NCBI RefSeq assembly: GCF_900115685.1 | Contig: NZ_FOXJ01000006.1 | Location: 310,001-374,000, forward strand | Reading direction: 5' to 3' | DNA length: 64,000 nt | Origin: Variovorax sp. 770b2 | Lineage (GTDB): Bacteria > Pseudomonadota > Gammaproteobacteria > Burkholderiales > Burkholderiaceae_C | Part shown: one piece after another, positions 20,036 to 28,785 of the stretch | Layout of the letters: every line of letters starts with the position of its first letter | Position numbering within the stretch: position 1 is the stretch's first letter | Program-made: the position numbers and the translations under genes | Notes under the pieces: generated by a model | What the model was told of the DNA's origin: nothing | Database searches by the model: none | The model's input: only the letters and a program-made list of their open reading frames with translations

Positions 20036-21912
20036 ACGGCGGGGCGGCGTCCGACCCGTGGGGTCCAGCGCGCGATTTCGCCGCGCTGCAGGCTGGAGAG
20101 CGCGAACTCGGTGAAGGCATTGAGCGATACGTGGCGGCTGAAGAACTGCTCCAGCACCGCGCCGAAAAGATAAGGGCTCGCGCCGGAGAACGCGACCTCG
20201 TCGATCTTGAGCGCCACCTCCACGCCGCGCCCGAAGACGATCGGCCCGGGCTCCGGCAGGCGGCGGAACACAGGCGCCAGCGCCATCGAGCGCACGCCCT
20301 GGATCTGGCGGCGCACCGCGGGGTCGGCCAGGTTGCCGTAGAGGTCGAGCATCTCGCGCAGCGCGGCGGCGCCCTGCGCGGCATCGACGTCGGTGAGGCT
20401 CAGGTAGTTCAGGCCCAGGTGGCTGATGAGCCGCCAGGTGAGCGCGCCCTCTGCCAGCGCGGGATAGGGCCGCGACGGGCCGCGCAGGATGCGGATCGAC
20501 CGCACGGGCGCAGAGATGCGCAGCGTGAAGTCCGACTCCAGCCCGGTCGGCAGCAAGAGCGGCAGGTCGCGGTTGGTGCACAGCGCATCGAGCGTGATGT
20601 GGCGCAGGCTGTGCGGAAAGGGCGCGTCGTGCTGGTCCACCAGCGACACATACACCTCGCTTCCGGTGTAGCTGGTGCGCGTGCCCTGCGCGCGGGCGCG
20701 GTCGGACACCAGGCGTGGTTCCCGGCGCAGCGAGAAGTAGGCGCCGAAGTCGCCGTCGTCGGTCGCGAACGAACCGAGGAAGGGGCGGAACTCGCGCTCC
20801 TCCGAGCCATTGGCCATGTGGCCCGTGACGCGCTCGACGGTGAAGATCTCGAAGTCGCGCGGCCGCGTGCGATCGATCACCGCGTGGTGCTCGTGCTGGC
20901 CCGGCCCGACCGGGATGCGGTCGCTGCGGCGCGGCACCAGGTTGATGATGGGCGTGCAGAAGAGCGAGAAGTGCCTGGCATCGACCAGCCGCTCCAGGTC
21001 GCCGTCTGCGCGGTCCAGCAGGATCACGATCTCCATCGTGTTGCCGCTCATGGCCGAGACCGCGGCGCGCAGGTTCTTCACGCTGAAGAACAGGTAGCGG
21101 TCGGGGAACGCGAAGTACTCGTGCAGCAGCCGGTAGCCCTGGAAGGAGCGCGCGTCGTAGGGCAGCAGTGCCTGGTCGGGATCGAAGCCTTCGTGGCGGA
21201 TGGCCTCGTCGCCCAGCGGCACGATGCGCGGGGCCCCGTCTTGGGCACCGGGGCCGCTGCGGCACACGGTGCCCACGCTGTGGTGCGCCACCAGTTCGAG
21301 CACGCGCAGTGCGTGCAATTCGGCGCCCGAGAGAAAGAACTCCAGCCGGTCCAGCGGCATTTCGGAAAACCGCGCGCCGCCCACCGCCTCGAGCTTGATG
21401 GTGATCGCGCTCTTGGCCTGGCGCGCCACCATCGGCATCGCGTGGCCGATCTCCGCGGGCACCGGGCCGATGCTGGCCTCGGCGATGCGGATGGGCCACA
21501 GCGTCACGGCGTGGCCGGTGCGGAACTCGCAGGCCGTCTGCTCGCCCTTGATCATGCGGCCGCGCAGGATGGTGTGGCGCGGCAGCTCGTAGCCCGCCTT
21601 CAGCGAGCCCTCGTTGAGGTTGCCGTCGATCTGCACCACCGCCATCGCGGGCAGCGGCGCGAGGAAGTTGGGGTACACCACTTCCAGCAGGCGCTGCGAG
21701 AAGCGCGGGAACTCCGCGTCCATCTTGAGCTGGATGCGCGCCGTGAGAAAGCTGAAGCCTTCGAGCAGGCGCTCCACATAGGGGTCGCTGACCTCGATGC
21801 CGCGCATGCCCAGGCGCCCCGCGATCTTGGGGTAGCGCTGCGCGAACTCGGCCCCGAGCTCGTGCATGTAGGTGAGCTCGCGGTTGTAGTAATCCAGCAG
21901 CCGGGCATCCAT
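20032..21912 (-). CDS. tssF: TssF, T6SS baseplate subunit
   Basis: A 626-residue baseplate wedge protein. The N-terminus 'LLDYYNRELTYMHELGAEFA' followed by 'YPKIAGRLG' and 'DPYVERLLEGFSFLTARI' is diagnostic for TssF/ImpG. Length is normal for the family (about 580-630). ATG at 21912 shares a base with the tssE stop, and its stop overlaps tssG. Confidence 0.97.
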   Translation of the reverse strand: MDARLLDYYNRELTYMHELGAEFAQRYPKIAGRLGMRGIEVSDPYVERLLEGFSFLTARIQLKMDAEFPRFSQRLLEVVYPNFLAPLPAMAVVQIDGNLNEGSLKAGYELPRHTILRGRMIKGEQTACEFRTGHAVTLWPIRIAEASIGPVPAEIGHAMPMVARQAKSAITIKLEAVGGARFSEMPLDRLEFFLSGAELHALRVLELVAHHSVGTVCRSGPGAQDGAPRIVPLGDEAIRHEGFDPDQALLPYDARSFQGYRLLHEYFAFPDRYLFFSVKNLRAAVSAMSGNTMEIVILLDRADGDLERLVDARHFSLFCTPIINLVPRRSDRIPVGPGQHEHHAVIDRTRPRDFEIFTVERVTGHMANGSEEREFRPFLGSFATDDGDFGAYFSLRREPRLVSDRARAQGTRTSYTGSEVYVSLVDQHDAPFPHSLRHITLDALCTNRDLPLLLPTGLESDFTLRISAPVRSIRILRGPSRPYPALAEGALTWRLISHLGLNYLSLTDVDAAQGAAALREMLDLYGNLADPAVRRQIQGVRSMALAPVFRRLPEPGPIVFGRGVEVALKIDEVAFSGASPYLFGAVLEQFFSRHVSLNAFTEFALSSLQRGEIARWTPRVGRRPAV

Positions 21913-22475
21913 CAAAGCCCTCCCGTCGGCCGCAGGATCATGTGGCCGCTTTCCAGATCGAGCTCCGAACGCAAGATGAATTCGATCGGGTAAGGCACCG
22001 ACCACAGCGTGCCGCGGATCTCCAGCGCGAGCAGGTTGTGGTGTTCGAGGTCGGTCGCATCGGTCACGCAGCGCACGTCGATGCTGTCCTTCATGATGCG
22101 CGGCTCGAAGTCGATGATCGAGGCGCGGATGGCAGCCTCGACGTCCGCGAAGTCCACCTCCGACATGCGCCCGCCGGCCCAGCCGCGCACGCCGTAGTTC
22201 ACGACCGAGCGCCGCGCGCGCGGCATGGCGTTGATGGTGTGATCCGCGCCGAAGTTGGTGGTGTTGAGCAGCCACTGCAGGTCGCGCAGCACCGAGTCGC
22301 GCAGGAGCTTGCCGCTCATGAGGAAGCTGCCCGCGCGCTCCTGCCGGCTCTGCGGCTGCTTGTCGGTCAGGCGGTCGAGCAGCACGGGCTGCAGGCGGTC
22401 GCGCGCGACGCTTTCCTGCGGATCGCCATCGATGTCGATCGCCGCGGAACGGCTGGCGGGCAGCGTGGTGCTCAC
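21912..22475 (-). CDS. tssE: TssE, gp25-like T6SS baseplate subunit
   Basis: A 187-residue protein with the gp25-like lysozyme-fold domain: 'LLRDSVLRDLQWLLNTTNF' near residue 60, 'SVVNYGVRGWAG' in the middle, and 'FEPRI' with 'LALEIRGTLW' toward the end. TssE joins TssF/TssG in the baseplate and starts sheath polymerisation. I chose GTG at 22475, which overlaps the tagJ stop by four bases (GTGA). The open frame extends further upstream but overlaps tagJ, so the short form is far more likely. Confidence 0.94.
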   Translation of the reverse strand: MSTTLPASRSAAIDIDGDPQESVARDRLQPVLLDRLTDKQPQSRQERAGSFLMSGKLLRDSVLRDLQWLLNTTNFGADHTINAMPRARRSVVNYGVRGWAGGRMSEVDFADVEAAIRASIIDFEPRIMKDSIDVRCVTDATDLEHHNLLALEIRGTLWSVPYPIEFILRSELDLESGHMILRPTGGL

Positions 22476-23350
22476 GGTGCGGCGCCTTCCGCAGTTCCGG
22501 TTGCCGCGTCGAATTCGACGAGCCGCACGTCGAGCAGCGAATGGTCGCCGGCTTCGCTGATGAGCGTGCGCTGGCCAGTGCCCGCGTACTGCTCTTCGCC
22601 CGCGAGCGGCAGCCAGTCGGTGCGGCGGCCCAGCGTGGTTTCGTCGTCCAGCCCGTCGAGCTTGCCCGGGTAGCGCACCGGCACCAGGCCGTTGAGTCCG
22701 CGGCCGTCCTGCAGCACGATCTCGGCCGGCGTCCACAAGAGGTCGACCAGGTGCTGCGGGCGCTTGAACTTCAGGCGGCGCACCGCATGCAGCGGCAACC
22801 ACGCATAGCCCGAAGGCGTGAGGAGTTCGAGCACGGCGCCGATGCGCACGTCGCCGTCGCAGAGCCAGGCGAAACCGGCGGTCTCGACCGGCTCGCCGTC
22901 GATGGCCTGGACGGCGCGCGAGTCGGAGCGGTCGACCACGCTCAGCGTGCCCGGCGATGCGGGCGCGTCCTGCCGCGCCGCCTCGCGCAATGCCGCCGCT
23001 TCGCCGGCCTGCTCGGGCGGCAGCGCCGCAGCGGCGATCAGCCCGTCGACCCAGCCGGCCTGGCCGGCAACGACGGCCGGCGCGCGGCCGCCATTCCAGA
23101 AGTCGGTGCGATGGCGTTCGGCCGCCAGCGCCATCGCGCAGGTGGCGCTGGCCGGCGCGAAAGAGGGATCGATCTTCGCGGCGAGCTTGAGCTGGTCTTC
23201 AGCCCGCTGCCATTCGCCGCGCAGCGCGAGGAAGTGGCAAAGGGCAAGGCGCAGGCTGGCGTCCTGGGGACTGGCGCGAATCTGCCGCTGTACCCATTCG
23301 GTGTGCTCGGCCACGGAGCGCTCGCCCAGCACTGCAAACCCATCGCCCAT
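22472..23350 (-). CDS. tagJ: TagJ/ImpE-family T6SS accessory protein
   Basis: A 292-residue ImpE-family protein. The N-terminal half has TPR-like helices ('DASLRLALCHFLALRGEWQRA' style), and the second half has a compact domain ending in 'EGAAP'. TagJ (HsiE1 in Pseudomonas) binds the sheath protein TssB and may help ClpV-dependent recycling in this type of cluster. It sits between hcp and tssE, overlapping tssE by four bases, with a 154-base spacer after hcp. Confidence 0.9.
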   Translation of the reverse strand: MGDGFAVLGERSVAEHTEWVQRQIRASPQDASLRLALCHFLALRGEWQRAEDQLKLAAKIDPSFAPASATCAMALAAERHRTDFWNGGRAPAVVAGQAGWVDGLIAAAALPPEQAGEAAALREAARQDAPASPGTLSVVDRSDSRAVQAIDGEPVETAGFAWLCDGDVRIGAVLELLTPSGYAWLPLHAVRRLKFKRPQHLVDLLWTPAEIVLQDGRGLNGLVPVRYPGKLDGLDDETTLGRRTDWLPLAGEEQYAGTGQRTLISEAGDHSLLDVRLVEFDAATGTAEGAAP

Positions 23351-23504
23351 GAAGCTTCCTCATTGACTGACTCGCGCACGAGGCGCAGTTGTCCGGTGGT
23401 GATCGATCCTCGGCCGGAAGGCGGGCCTTCTCTCTCTCAGTTTCTTCGGCGCGCGAGTTGCTCGCGCGGCCTGCCCCCGGCATGACGGCAACAACAGGAA
23501 GACT

Positions 23505-23987
23505 TCAGGCTTCCTTGTTTTCCTTGAGGTTCCAGGCCAGCACGGTCTCGGCGCCCTTGCCGCCCTTGTCGGTCTGCTCCCAGTACTGCTGCTTGACCTT
23601 GGCGGCCTGGAATGCGAACTGCACGAACACCGCATCCGAACCCTGCTCGGCCGTGTACTGCACCGAGGTGACCAGCACTTCCTCCAGCGTGACGCGCGTG
23701 TATTCGATCTGCGTGCCGCCGGCCTTGCACACCGACACCTCGACCTTGCCCAGGTGCTTGCCGCTCGCGCAGTTCTTCATGATGGAGGGCGCCGCCTTGT
23801 CGATGCGCGCGAGCACCTGCAGGTCGTTGAAGCTGGCCTTGCCCACGCCGCCGCCACCGCCGCTGACCATGTTTCCAGGCTGCGTTGCTCCCCATGCGAA
23901 CGACTTGATATCGCTCCAATCCTTGTGGTTCGAGTCCTTGGATTCGCCGCTCGCGCTTTCAACGCGCATGAACATGTCTACTGCCAT
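23505..23987 (-). CDS. hcp: Hcp/TssD, T6SS inner-tube protein
   Basis: A 160-residue Hcp, the hexameric ring subunit of the T6SS tube and a secreted chaperone for small effectors. Family features: 'MAVDMFMRVE' start, 'DIKSFAWGATQPG', 'KASFNDLQVLARIDKAAP' and the C-terminal 'LAWNLKENKEA'. The start at 23987 gives the normal Hcp length. It follows tssC by 44 bases and is followed by a 154-base spacer before tagJ, which contains a weak GAAGG/CCTTC hairpin (about 23416-23429). Confidence 0.97.
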   Translation of the reverse strand: MAVDMFMRVESASGESKDSNHKDWSDIKSFAWGATQPGNMVSGGGGGVGKASFNDLQVLARIDKAAPSIMKNCASGKHLGKVEVSVCKAGGTQIEYTRVTLEEVLVTSVQYTAEQGSDAVFVQFAFQAAKVKQQYWEQTDKGGKGAETVLAWNLKENKEA

Positions 23988-24031
23988 GATTACCCCCAAA
24001 GTTATTTGCGCCCTCGTGGAGCACCGTTGAT

Positions 24032-25540
24032 TTAGCTGCTGTCCTTCTTGTTGGACGGCAGCTTCGAAACCAGCCGCAGAGAAACCGTCAGCCCTTCGAG
24101 CTGATAGTGCGGCCGGAGGAAAAACTTGGCGGCGTAGTAGCCGGGGTTGTCCTCGATGGCTTCCACCTGGACCTCCGCCGCCGCCAGCGGCTTCATTGCC
24201 TTCGTGTCCTGGGACGACGTGCCGGGGCTGCCGTCCACGTAGTTCATGATCCAGTCGTTGAGCCAGCGCTCCATGTCCTCGCGTTCGCGGAACGAGCCGA
24301 TCTTGTCGCGCACGATGCACTTGAGGTAGTGCGCGAAACGGCAGCAGGCGAACAGGTACGGCAGGCGCGCCGCGAGGTTCGCATTGGCCGTGGCATCGGC
24401 GTCGTAGTACTCGGCCGGCTGCTGCAGCGACTGCGCGCCGATGAAGGCCGCGAAGTCGGAGTTCTTGCGGTGCACGAGCGGCATGAAGCCGTTCTTGGCA
24501 AGCTCGGCCTCGCGCCGGTCGCTGATCGCGATCTCGGTCGGGCACTTCATGTCCACGCCGCCGTCGTCGGTCGGGAAGGTGTGGGTGGGCAGGTTCTCCA
24601 CCGCGCCGCCCGACTCCACGCCGCGAATCGACGTGCACCAGCCGTACTGCTTGAACGAGCGGTTGATGTTCACGCCCATCGCATAGGCCGAGTTGGCCCA
24701 GGTGTAGCGGGTGTGCGCGGCCGAATCGGTTTCTTCCTCGAACTCGAATTCGTCCACCGGGTTGGTGCGCGCGCCGTAGGGCAGGCGTGCCAGGAAGCGC
24801 GGCATGGCCAGGCCGATGTAGCGCGCGTCTTCCGACTCGCGCAGCGACCGCCACGCGGTGTGCTCGGTGTTCTGGAAGATCTTGGTGAGGTCGCGCGGGT
24901 TCGACAGTTCCTGCCACGAGTCCATCTGCATCACCGTGGGCGATGCGCCCGCGATGAAGGGGCAGTGCGCGGCCGCGGCGATCTTGGCCATCTCGCCGAG
25001 CATCTCGACGTCGGGCGGGCTGTGGTCGAAGTGGAAGTCGCCGATCAGCGCGCCGAAAGGCTCGCCGCCGAACTGGCCGTACTCGGCTTCGTAGACCTTC
25101 TTGAACAGCGGGCTCTGGTCCCAGCCGATGCCCTTGTGGCGCTTGAGCGAGCGCGCCACTTCGCGCTTGGAAGCGCACATCACGCGGATCTTGAGCTGCT
25201 CGTCGGTCTCGGTGTTGTTCACGAGATAGTGCAGGCCACGCCATGCGCCTTCGAGCTGCTGGAAGTCCTCGTGGTGCAGGATCTGGTTGATCTGCTCGGA
25301 GAGCTTGCGGTCGATCTCGGTGATGATGCCCTGAACAGTGCGATAGGCATCGTTGGAGATGGTGACCGTGCTCTCCAGCGCCTGCACGGCGAGCGTCTTG
25401 ACGGCGTTCTCCACCGCCTCGCGCGCCTGGTCGGTCTTGGGTTTGAACTCGCGCTGCAGGAGGTCGGAAAACTCGTTCGGCGCGAGCGCCTCGACCGTGG
25501 TGGCCTGTGCGCGCGCTGTCTGTTTCGGTGCGGTGCTCAT
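24032..25540 (-). CDS. tssC: TssC, T6SS contractile sheath large subunit
   Basis: A 502-residue sheath protein that polymerises with TssB around the Hcp tube. Recognisable family segments are 'LEGAWRGLHYLVNNTETDEQLKIR', 'GALIGDFHFDHSPPDVEML', 'FARLPYG' and the C-terminal 'PHYQLEGLTVSLRLVSKLP'. Length is typical (about 490-500). It starts at ATG 25540, 44 bases after tssB. Confidence 0.98.
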   Translation of the reverse strand: MSTAPKQTARAQATTVEALAPNEFSDLLQREFKPKTDQAREAVENAVKTLAVQALESTVTISNDAYRTVQGIITEIDRKLSEQINQILHHEDFQQLEGAWRGLHYLVNNTETDEQLKIRVMCASKREVARSLKRHKGIGWDQSPLFKKVYEAEYGQFGGEPFGALIGDFHFDHSPPDVEMLGEMAKIAAAAHCPFIAGASPTVMQMDSWQELSNPRDLTKIFQNTEHTAWRSLRESEDARYIGLAMPRFLARLPYGARTNPVDEFEFEEETDSAAHTRYTWANSAYAMGVNINRSFKQYGWCTSIRGVESGGAVENLPTHTFPTDDGGVDMKCPTEIAISDRREAELAKNGFMPLVHRKNSDFAAFIGAQSLQQPAEYYDADATANANLAARLPYLFACCRFAHYLKCIVRDKIGSFREREDMERWLNDWIMNYVDGSPGTSSQDTKAMKPLAAAEVQVEAIEDNPGYYAAKFFLRPHYQLEGLTVSLRLVSKLPSNKKDSS

Positions 25541-25584
25541 GGTGGAGATCCTGTCGGCTTGCTGTGCGTTGCCTGGCTTGGCGC

Positions 25585-26157
25585 TTACTCGGGGGAACCG
25601 CCGGGCGCATGGCCCGCTTTTTCATTCGCCGCATCGACCGCCTTGGCGACCGCGGGGTTGGGCGCGGACGCGAGCGACTTGAGCAGCGCCGGGTTCTGCA
25701 GCGCCTGCGCGATCAGCTGCTCGGCCCCGTTCTTGCCGTCCATGTACGAGAGCAGGTTCGACAGCTCCGTGCGGGCCGCGAGCAACTGCTGCAGCGCGCC
25801 CACCTGGCCCGCGATGCGCGCGGGCGAGAAGTCGTCCATGGTGTCGAAGGTGATGTCCACATTCATCTGGCCTTCGCCCGTGAGCGTGTTGGGCACCTGG
25901 AACGCCACGCGCGGCTTGATCGACTTCATGCGGTCATCGAAGTTGTCGATGTCCACCTCCATGAAATCGCGCTCCGCCAGGTCGGGCATCGGGTCGGTCT
26001 GCTTGCCCGCCAGGTCGGCGATCACGCCCATCACGAAGGGCAGCTGGATCTTGCGTTCGCTGCCGTAGATCTCGACGTCGTACTCGATCTGCACGCGCGG
26101 CGCCCGGTTCCGCGCGATGAACTTCTGACCACTGTTTCTGACACGGTTGTCTGCCAT
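25585..26157 (-). CDS. tssB: TssB, T6SS contractile sheath small subunit
   Basis: A 190-residue sheath protein. The conserved block 'RAPRVQIEYDVE', then 'LPFVMGVIADL' and 'RDFMEVDIDNFDDRMKSI', identifies TssB/VipA. The C-terminal 25 residues are a variable Ala/Pro tail. It lies 88 bases after tssA and 44 bases before tssC. Confidence 0.98.
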   Translation of the reverse strand: MADNRVRNSGQKFIARNRAPRVQIEYDVEIYGSERKIQLPFVMGVIADLAGKQTDPMPDLAERDFMEVDIDNFDDRMKSIKPRVAFQVPNTLTGEGQMNVDITFDTMDDFSPARIAGQVGALQQLLAARTELSNLLSYMDGKNGAEQLIAQALQNPALLKSLASAPNPAVAKAVDAANEKAGHAPGGSPE

Positions 26158-26245
26158 AAGCTTCCTCTTGAAACTGAATGCGTGGGTCGGACCTGGCTGT
26201 CTGTCCTGCTGGCCTCGGGCCTCCGGTATCGGCAGCGAGGGCCAC

Positions 26246-27343
26246 CTATTGCGAGGAGGCTCCGCCGTTCAACGGCCGTCCGGCCAGGCTCTCTATCTTT
26301 TGCAATCCCTCGGGCACGAGCTCTTCGATGATCTGGAAGAAGTTGAGGTCCAGGAGTCTTTGCGCTCGCCGTATCAGCATGGGCGCCGGATGACTGGGCT
26401 CCGTGCGCTCCATGTACTGGCAAGCCTTCTCCAACAACACCTGCACATCATCACGGCTCGATATTTCAATCTCTTTAATACTTGTTGCGCGTAGGCCCGC
26501 GCCGACATTTGCGGCGCCGGAGGCTGCGGCCTGCGCACCCGCCACGGCACCCTGCGCGGTGCCTTGTGCATGCGCATCGCCTTCATGCGAAACGCTGGCC
26601 GCCGGCTCGGGCGGCGCCTGCTCGGGCATCAGCTGCACCACGGTGCGAAGCGAACGCTCGAGCCTGGAAAAATCCGGTGCCCAGCTCTGTCCCAGTGCGC
26701 GCTCGGAGGTCTCGCGAATGCGCTGCAGCAATTCGAGAGCGGCGCGCAGGGCCACCACCTGCGGCGTGGCCTTCTCGTGCGCGCGCCGCGCCGCTTCACG
26801 CAACCGGCCGATGCCGCCGGGGTAGTCGATCTGGTCGGCCTTGCTCGAATCGAGCAGGGCCTCGACCTGCCGCAGGCTCACCGACGAACCACCGTCGTCG
26901 AGCAGTCGTGCATCGCGCACGCTGCGCCCAAGGCCTTCGGCTTCGGCCAGTGCGGCCAGCGCATTCATGCGCGGCAGCGGGTCTTCGAAACCGTCGTCGG
27001 CGACGCGCGGATGCACGTCGTTCCAGAATTTCTGCAGCACCGCATCGACCAGCCTGAGGCCATCGACATAACCGGAAAGGCCGCGCGTCTCGGTCCATGC
27101 CAGGGTCAGCGGAACCAGCACCCGCAGGTCGCGCGTGCGTTCGCACAGCTGCCTGGCAATGCGCTCCACGCGAGCCCAGTCGGGAGGTTCGGCCGGAATG
27201 ATCGTCGTGCCGAACTGCTGCTCCCGCTTGCCCGTCGTGGCCTGTTGCAGCGCCATGAAATCGGGGTCGTATTCCAGGTCTTCGCCGCACGGAAGCGAGC
27301 CTTCGACAGGCGACTGCAATAGATCGATCTCACTCGGCAACAA
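26246..27343 (-). CDS. tssA: TssA, T6SS cap/priming protein (ImpA N-terminal family)
   Basis: TssA primes and coordinates tube and sheath growth. The 365-residue product has the ImpA N-terminal domain (about residues 10-120, with 'PCGEDLEYDPDFMALQ', 'PDWARVERIARQLCERTRDLRV' and 'GYVDGLRLVDAVL'). A middle helical region follows, and a short C-terminal domain ending in 'HPAPMLIRRAQRLLDLNFFQII' typical of the short TssA class. The TTG start at 27343 is supported by AAGGGGG upstream; the nearby ATG is in another frame. It is the first gene of the main T6SS operon. Confidence 0.95.
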   Translation of the reverse strand: MLPSEIDLLQSPVEGSLPCGEDLEYDPDFMALQQATTGKREQQFGTTIIPAEPPDWARVERIARQLCERTRDLRVLVPLTLAWTETRGLSGYVDGLRLVDAVLQKFWNDVHPRVADDGFEDPLPRMNALAALAEAEGLGRSVRDARLLDDGGSSVSLRQVEALLDSSKADQIDYPGGIGRLREAARRAHEKATPQVVALRAALELLQRIRETSERALGQSWAPDFSRLERSLRTVVQLMPEQAPPEPAASVSHEGDAHAQGTAQGAVAGAQAAASGAANVGAGLRATSIKEIEISSRDDVQVLLEKACQYMERTEPSHPAPMLIRRAQRLLDLNFFQIIEELVPEGLQKIESLAGRPLNGGASSQ

Positions 27344-27381
27344 CCGGTCCCCCTTGAGTTAACCATCATCAACGTTTGGTT

Positions 27382-27410
27382 ATCTTGAGGGGAACAGGAA
27401 CGGTGGTCAA
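27382..27410 (-). promoter_or_regulatory. Candidate promoter of the main T6SS operon
   Basis: On the minus strand TTGACC (27410-27405, five of six matches to TTGACA) is separated by 17 bases from CAAGAT (27387-27382, three of six matches). This places a start site about 30 bases before the tssA TTG. The -10 box is poor, so an activator would be expected. A TAACCA/TGGTTA inverted repeat (27360-27382) lies just downstream. Confidence 0.35.
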
Positions 27411-27445
27411 CCGCAACCGAATGCAACGCACGGGCGATGAAACCC

Positions 27446-27464
27446 AAAGAAGTACAACTTCTTT
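27446..27464. repeat. Perfect inverted repeat upstream of tssA
   Basis: AAAGAAGT / ACTTCTTT with a 3-base spacer, an exact 8-base dyad, followed by TT on the plus strand. It lies 20 bases past the stop of the FAH-family gene and about 100 bases upstream of tssA. It could be an operator for the T6SS promoter or the end-hairpin of the upstream gene; a T-run follows only on the plus strand. Confidence 0.5.
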
Positions 27465-27483
27465 TTCACGTCACACAGAAGGA

Positions 27484-28671
27484 TTACAGGAGACCACGCC
27501 CGCCAAGATTTCGCATCAACGCGCTTACGCCGAAAGTCCAACGCGGCGCCTGATCGGCATGCACGACGCGGTTGAACAGCGCGCCGAGTTCCGGTGCGCC
27601 GATGCGCACGTGGTCACCGACGACGTGGGTGAATCCTTGCCCAGGGCCGTGACGGTCTTGTGTCGGCGCGAACATCGTGCCGAGAAACAACATGAAGCCA
27701 TCGGGGTAGTCGTGATGAATGCCGACGGCCTGCGACACGATGTCCAGCGGATCGCGGCTGATCCTGGTGAGCGAGCTCGAGCCCTCCAGCATGAAGCCTT
27801 CGGGCCCCGTCACTTCGAGTGCGACCGTGATGCGGCGCACATCGGCGATGCCGAAGTGATCGTCGAACAGGCGGATGAAAGGACCGATGGCGCACGAGGC
27901 GTTGTTGTCTTTCGCCTTGCCCAGCAGCAATGCGCTGCGGCCTTCGAAGTCGCGCAGGTTGACGTCGTTGCCGAGCGCCGCGCCCAGCGTCTCGCCGCGG
28001 CTGTTGACCGCGAGCACGACCTCGGGCTCGGGATTGTTCCAGACCGAGCCCGAGTGGATGCCCACGTCGGCCCCGGTGCCCACGGCGGCGAGCACCGGGG
28101 CCTTGGTGAAGATCTCCGCATCGGGGCCGATGCCCACTTCGAGGTACTGCGACCACACGCCCTGCGCGATCAGCACCTCCTTCACCTTCGCGGCCTCGGG
28201 CGAACCGGGCACGATGTCCGCGAGGTTGTCGCCGAGCACCTTGCCGATGGCCGCGCGCGTGGCCTCGGCCTGCGAGGCATCGCCGCGCGCCTGCTCCTCG
28301 ATCACGCGCTCGAGCAGGCTCGCCACGAAGGTCACGCCGCTCGCCTTGATGACCTGCAGGTCGCAAGGCGCGAGCAGCCAGGGCTTGGCGTTGTCGCGCA
28401 CGGTCTCGTCGCTGTTGGCGAGCACGGCATCGAGCGCGGCGATGCGCGGTGCCTTGCCGCCCTTGAGCGCATCGCGCACGGCGACCGACGGTGAGCCCTT
28501 GCCTTCGAGCAGGTCGCTCATGGTCGGCGCGAGCCTGGACAGGTCGTGCAGGCCGCCTTCGTGCACGGCCACCAGCACCGGGCCCACATCGGGTTGCCAG
28601 ATGCGGCCGACCAGGGTGGCGCGGTCGGCGTCGCTGGGAAGGCTGGTCGAGGGCGAGAGGTTCAGGGCCAT
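27484..28671 (-). CDS. Fumarylacetoacetate hydrolase (FAH) family protein
   Basis: A 395-residue FAH-superfamily enzyme; members catalyse C-C hydrolysis, decarboxylation or sugar-acid dehydration with a bound divalent metal. Visible conserved parts are 'SVWNNPEPEVVLAVNSRGE' near residue 210 (the ExE-type metal site region), 'LGNDVNLRDFEGRSALLLGKAK' and 'GDHVRIGAPELG' near the end. It resembles the AraD1/2-keto-3-deoxy-acid dehydratase branch more than true FAH. I chose ATG 28671; an in-frame extension to 28773 looks non-coding. It follows nicB after 114 bases containing a strong hairpin, so it may be transcribed separately. A role in the nicotinate pathway is possible but unproved. Confidence 0.75.
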   Translation of the reverse strand: MALNLSPSTSLPSDADRATLVGRIWQPDVGPVLVAVHEGGLHDLSRLAPTMSDLLEGKGSPSVAVRDALKGGKAPRIAALDAVLANSDETVRDNAKPWLLAPCDLQVIKASGVTFVASLLERVIEEQARGDASQAEATRAAIGKVLGDNLADIVPGSPEAAKVKEVLIAQGVWSQYLEVGIGPDAEIFTKAPVLAAVGTGADVGIHSGSVWNNPEPEVVLAVNSRGETLGAALGNDVNLRDFEGRSALLLGKAKDNNASCAIGPFIRLFDDHFGIADVRRITVALEVTGPEGFMLEGSSSLTRISRDPLDIVSQAVGIHHDYPDGFMLFLGTMFAPTQDRHGPGQGFTHVVGDHVRIGAPELGALFNRVVHADQAPRWTFGVSALMRNLGGRGLL

Positions 28672-28754
28672 GGTGCTGTGTGTCTCCGTTGAGGGTGTTC
28701 GGTGCTGCGCGCGAACGATGAGGCCGATGCGCGACGCCGCATCGTAGCCTCGGC

Positions 28755-28774
28755 GGTGCGCAGGCGTGCGCACC
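28755..28774. repeat. Perfect hairpin after nicB
   Basis: GGTGCGCA / TGCGCACC with a 4-base loop, an exact 8-base GC-rich dyad 12 bases downstream of the nicB stop. No U-run follows, so it is a 3'-end stabilising or attenuating hairpin rather than a standard intrinsic terminator. Confidence 0.5.
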
Positions 28775-28785
28775 GGGACAACGGC

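Noticed and set aside
27446..27466. Rho-independent terminator for a plus-strand gene
   Set aside because: The hairpin plus T-run orientation is right for the plus strand, but no plus-strand gene ends there. Kept only as an inverted repeat.
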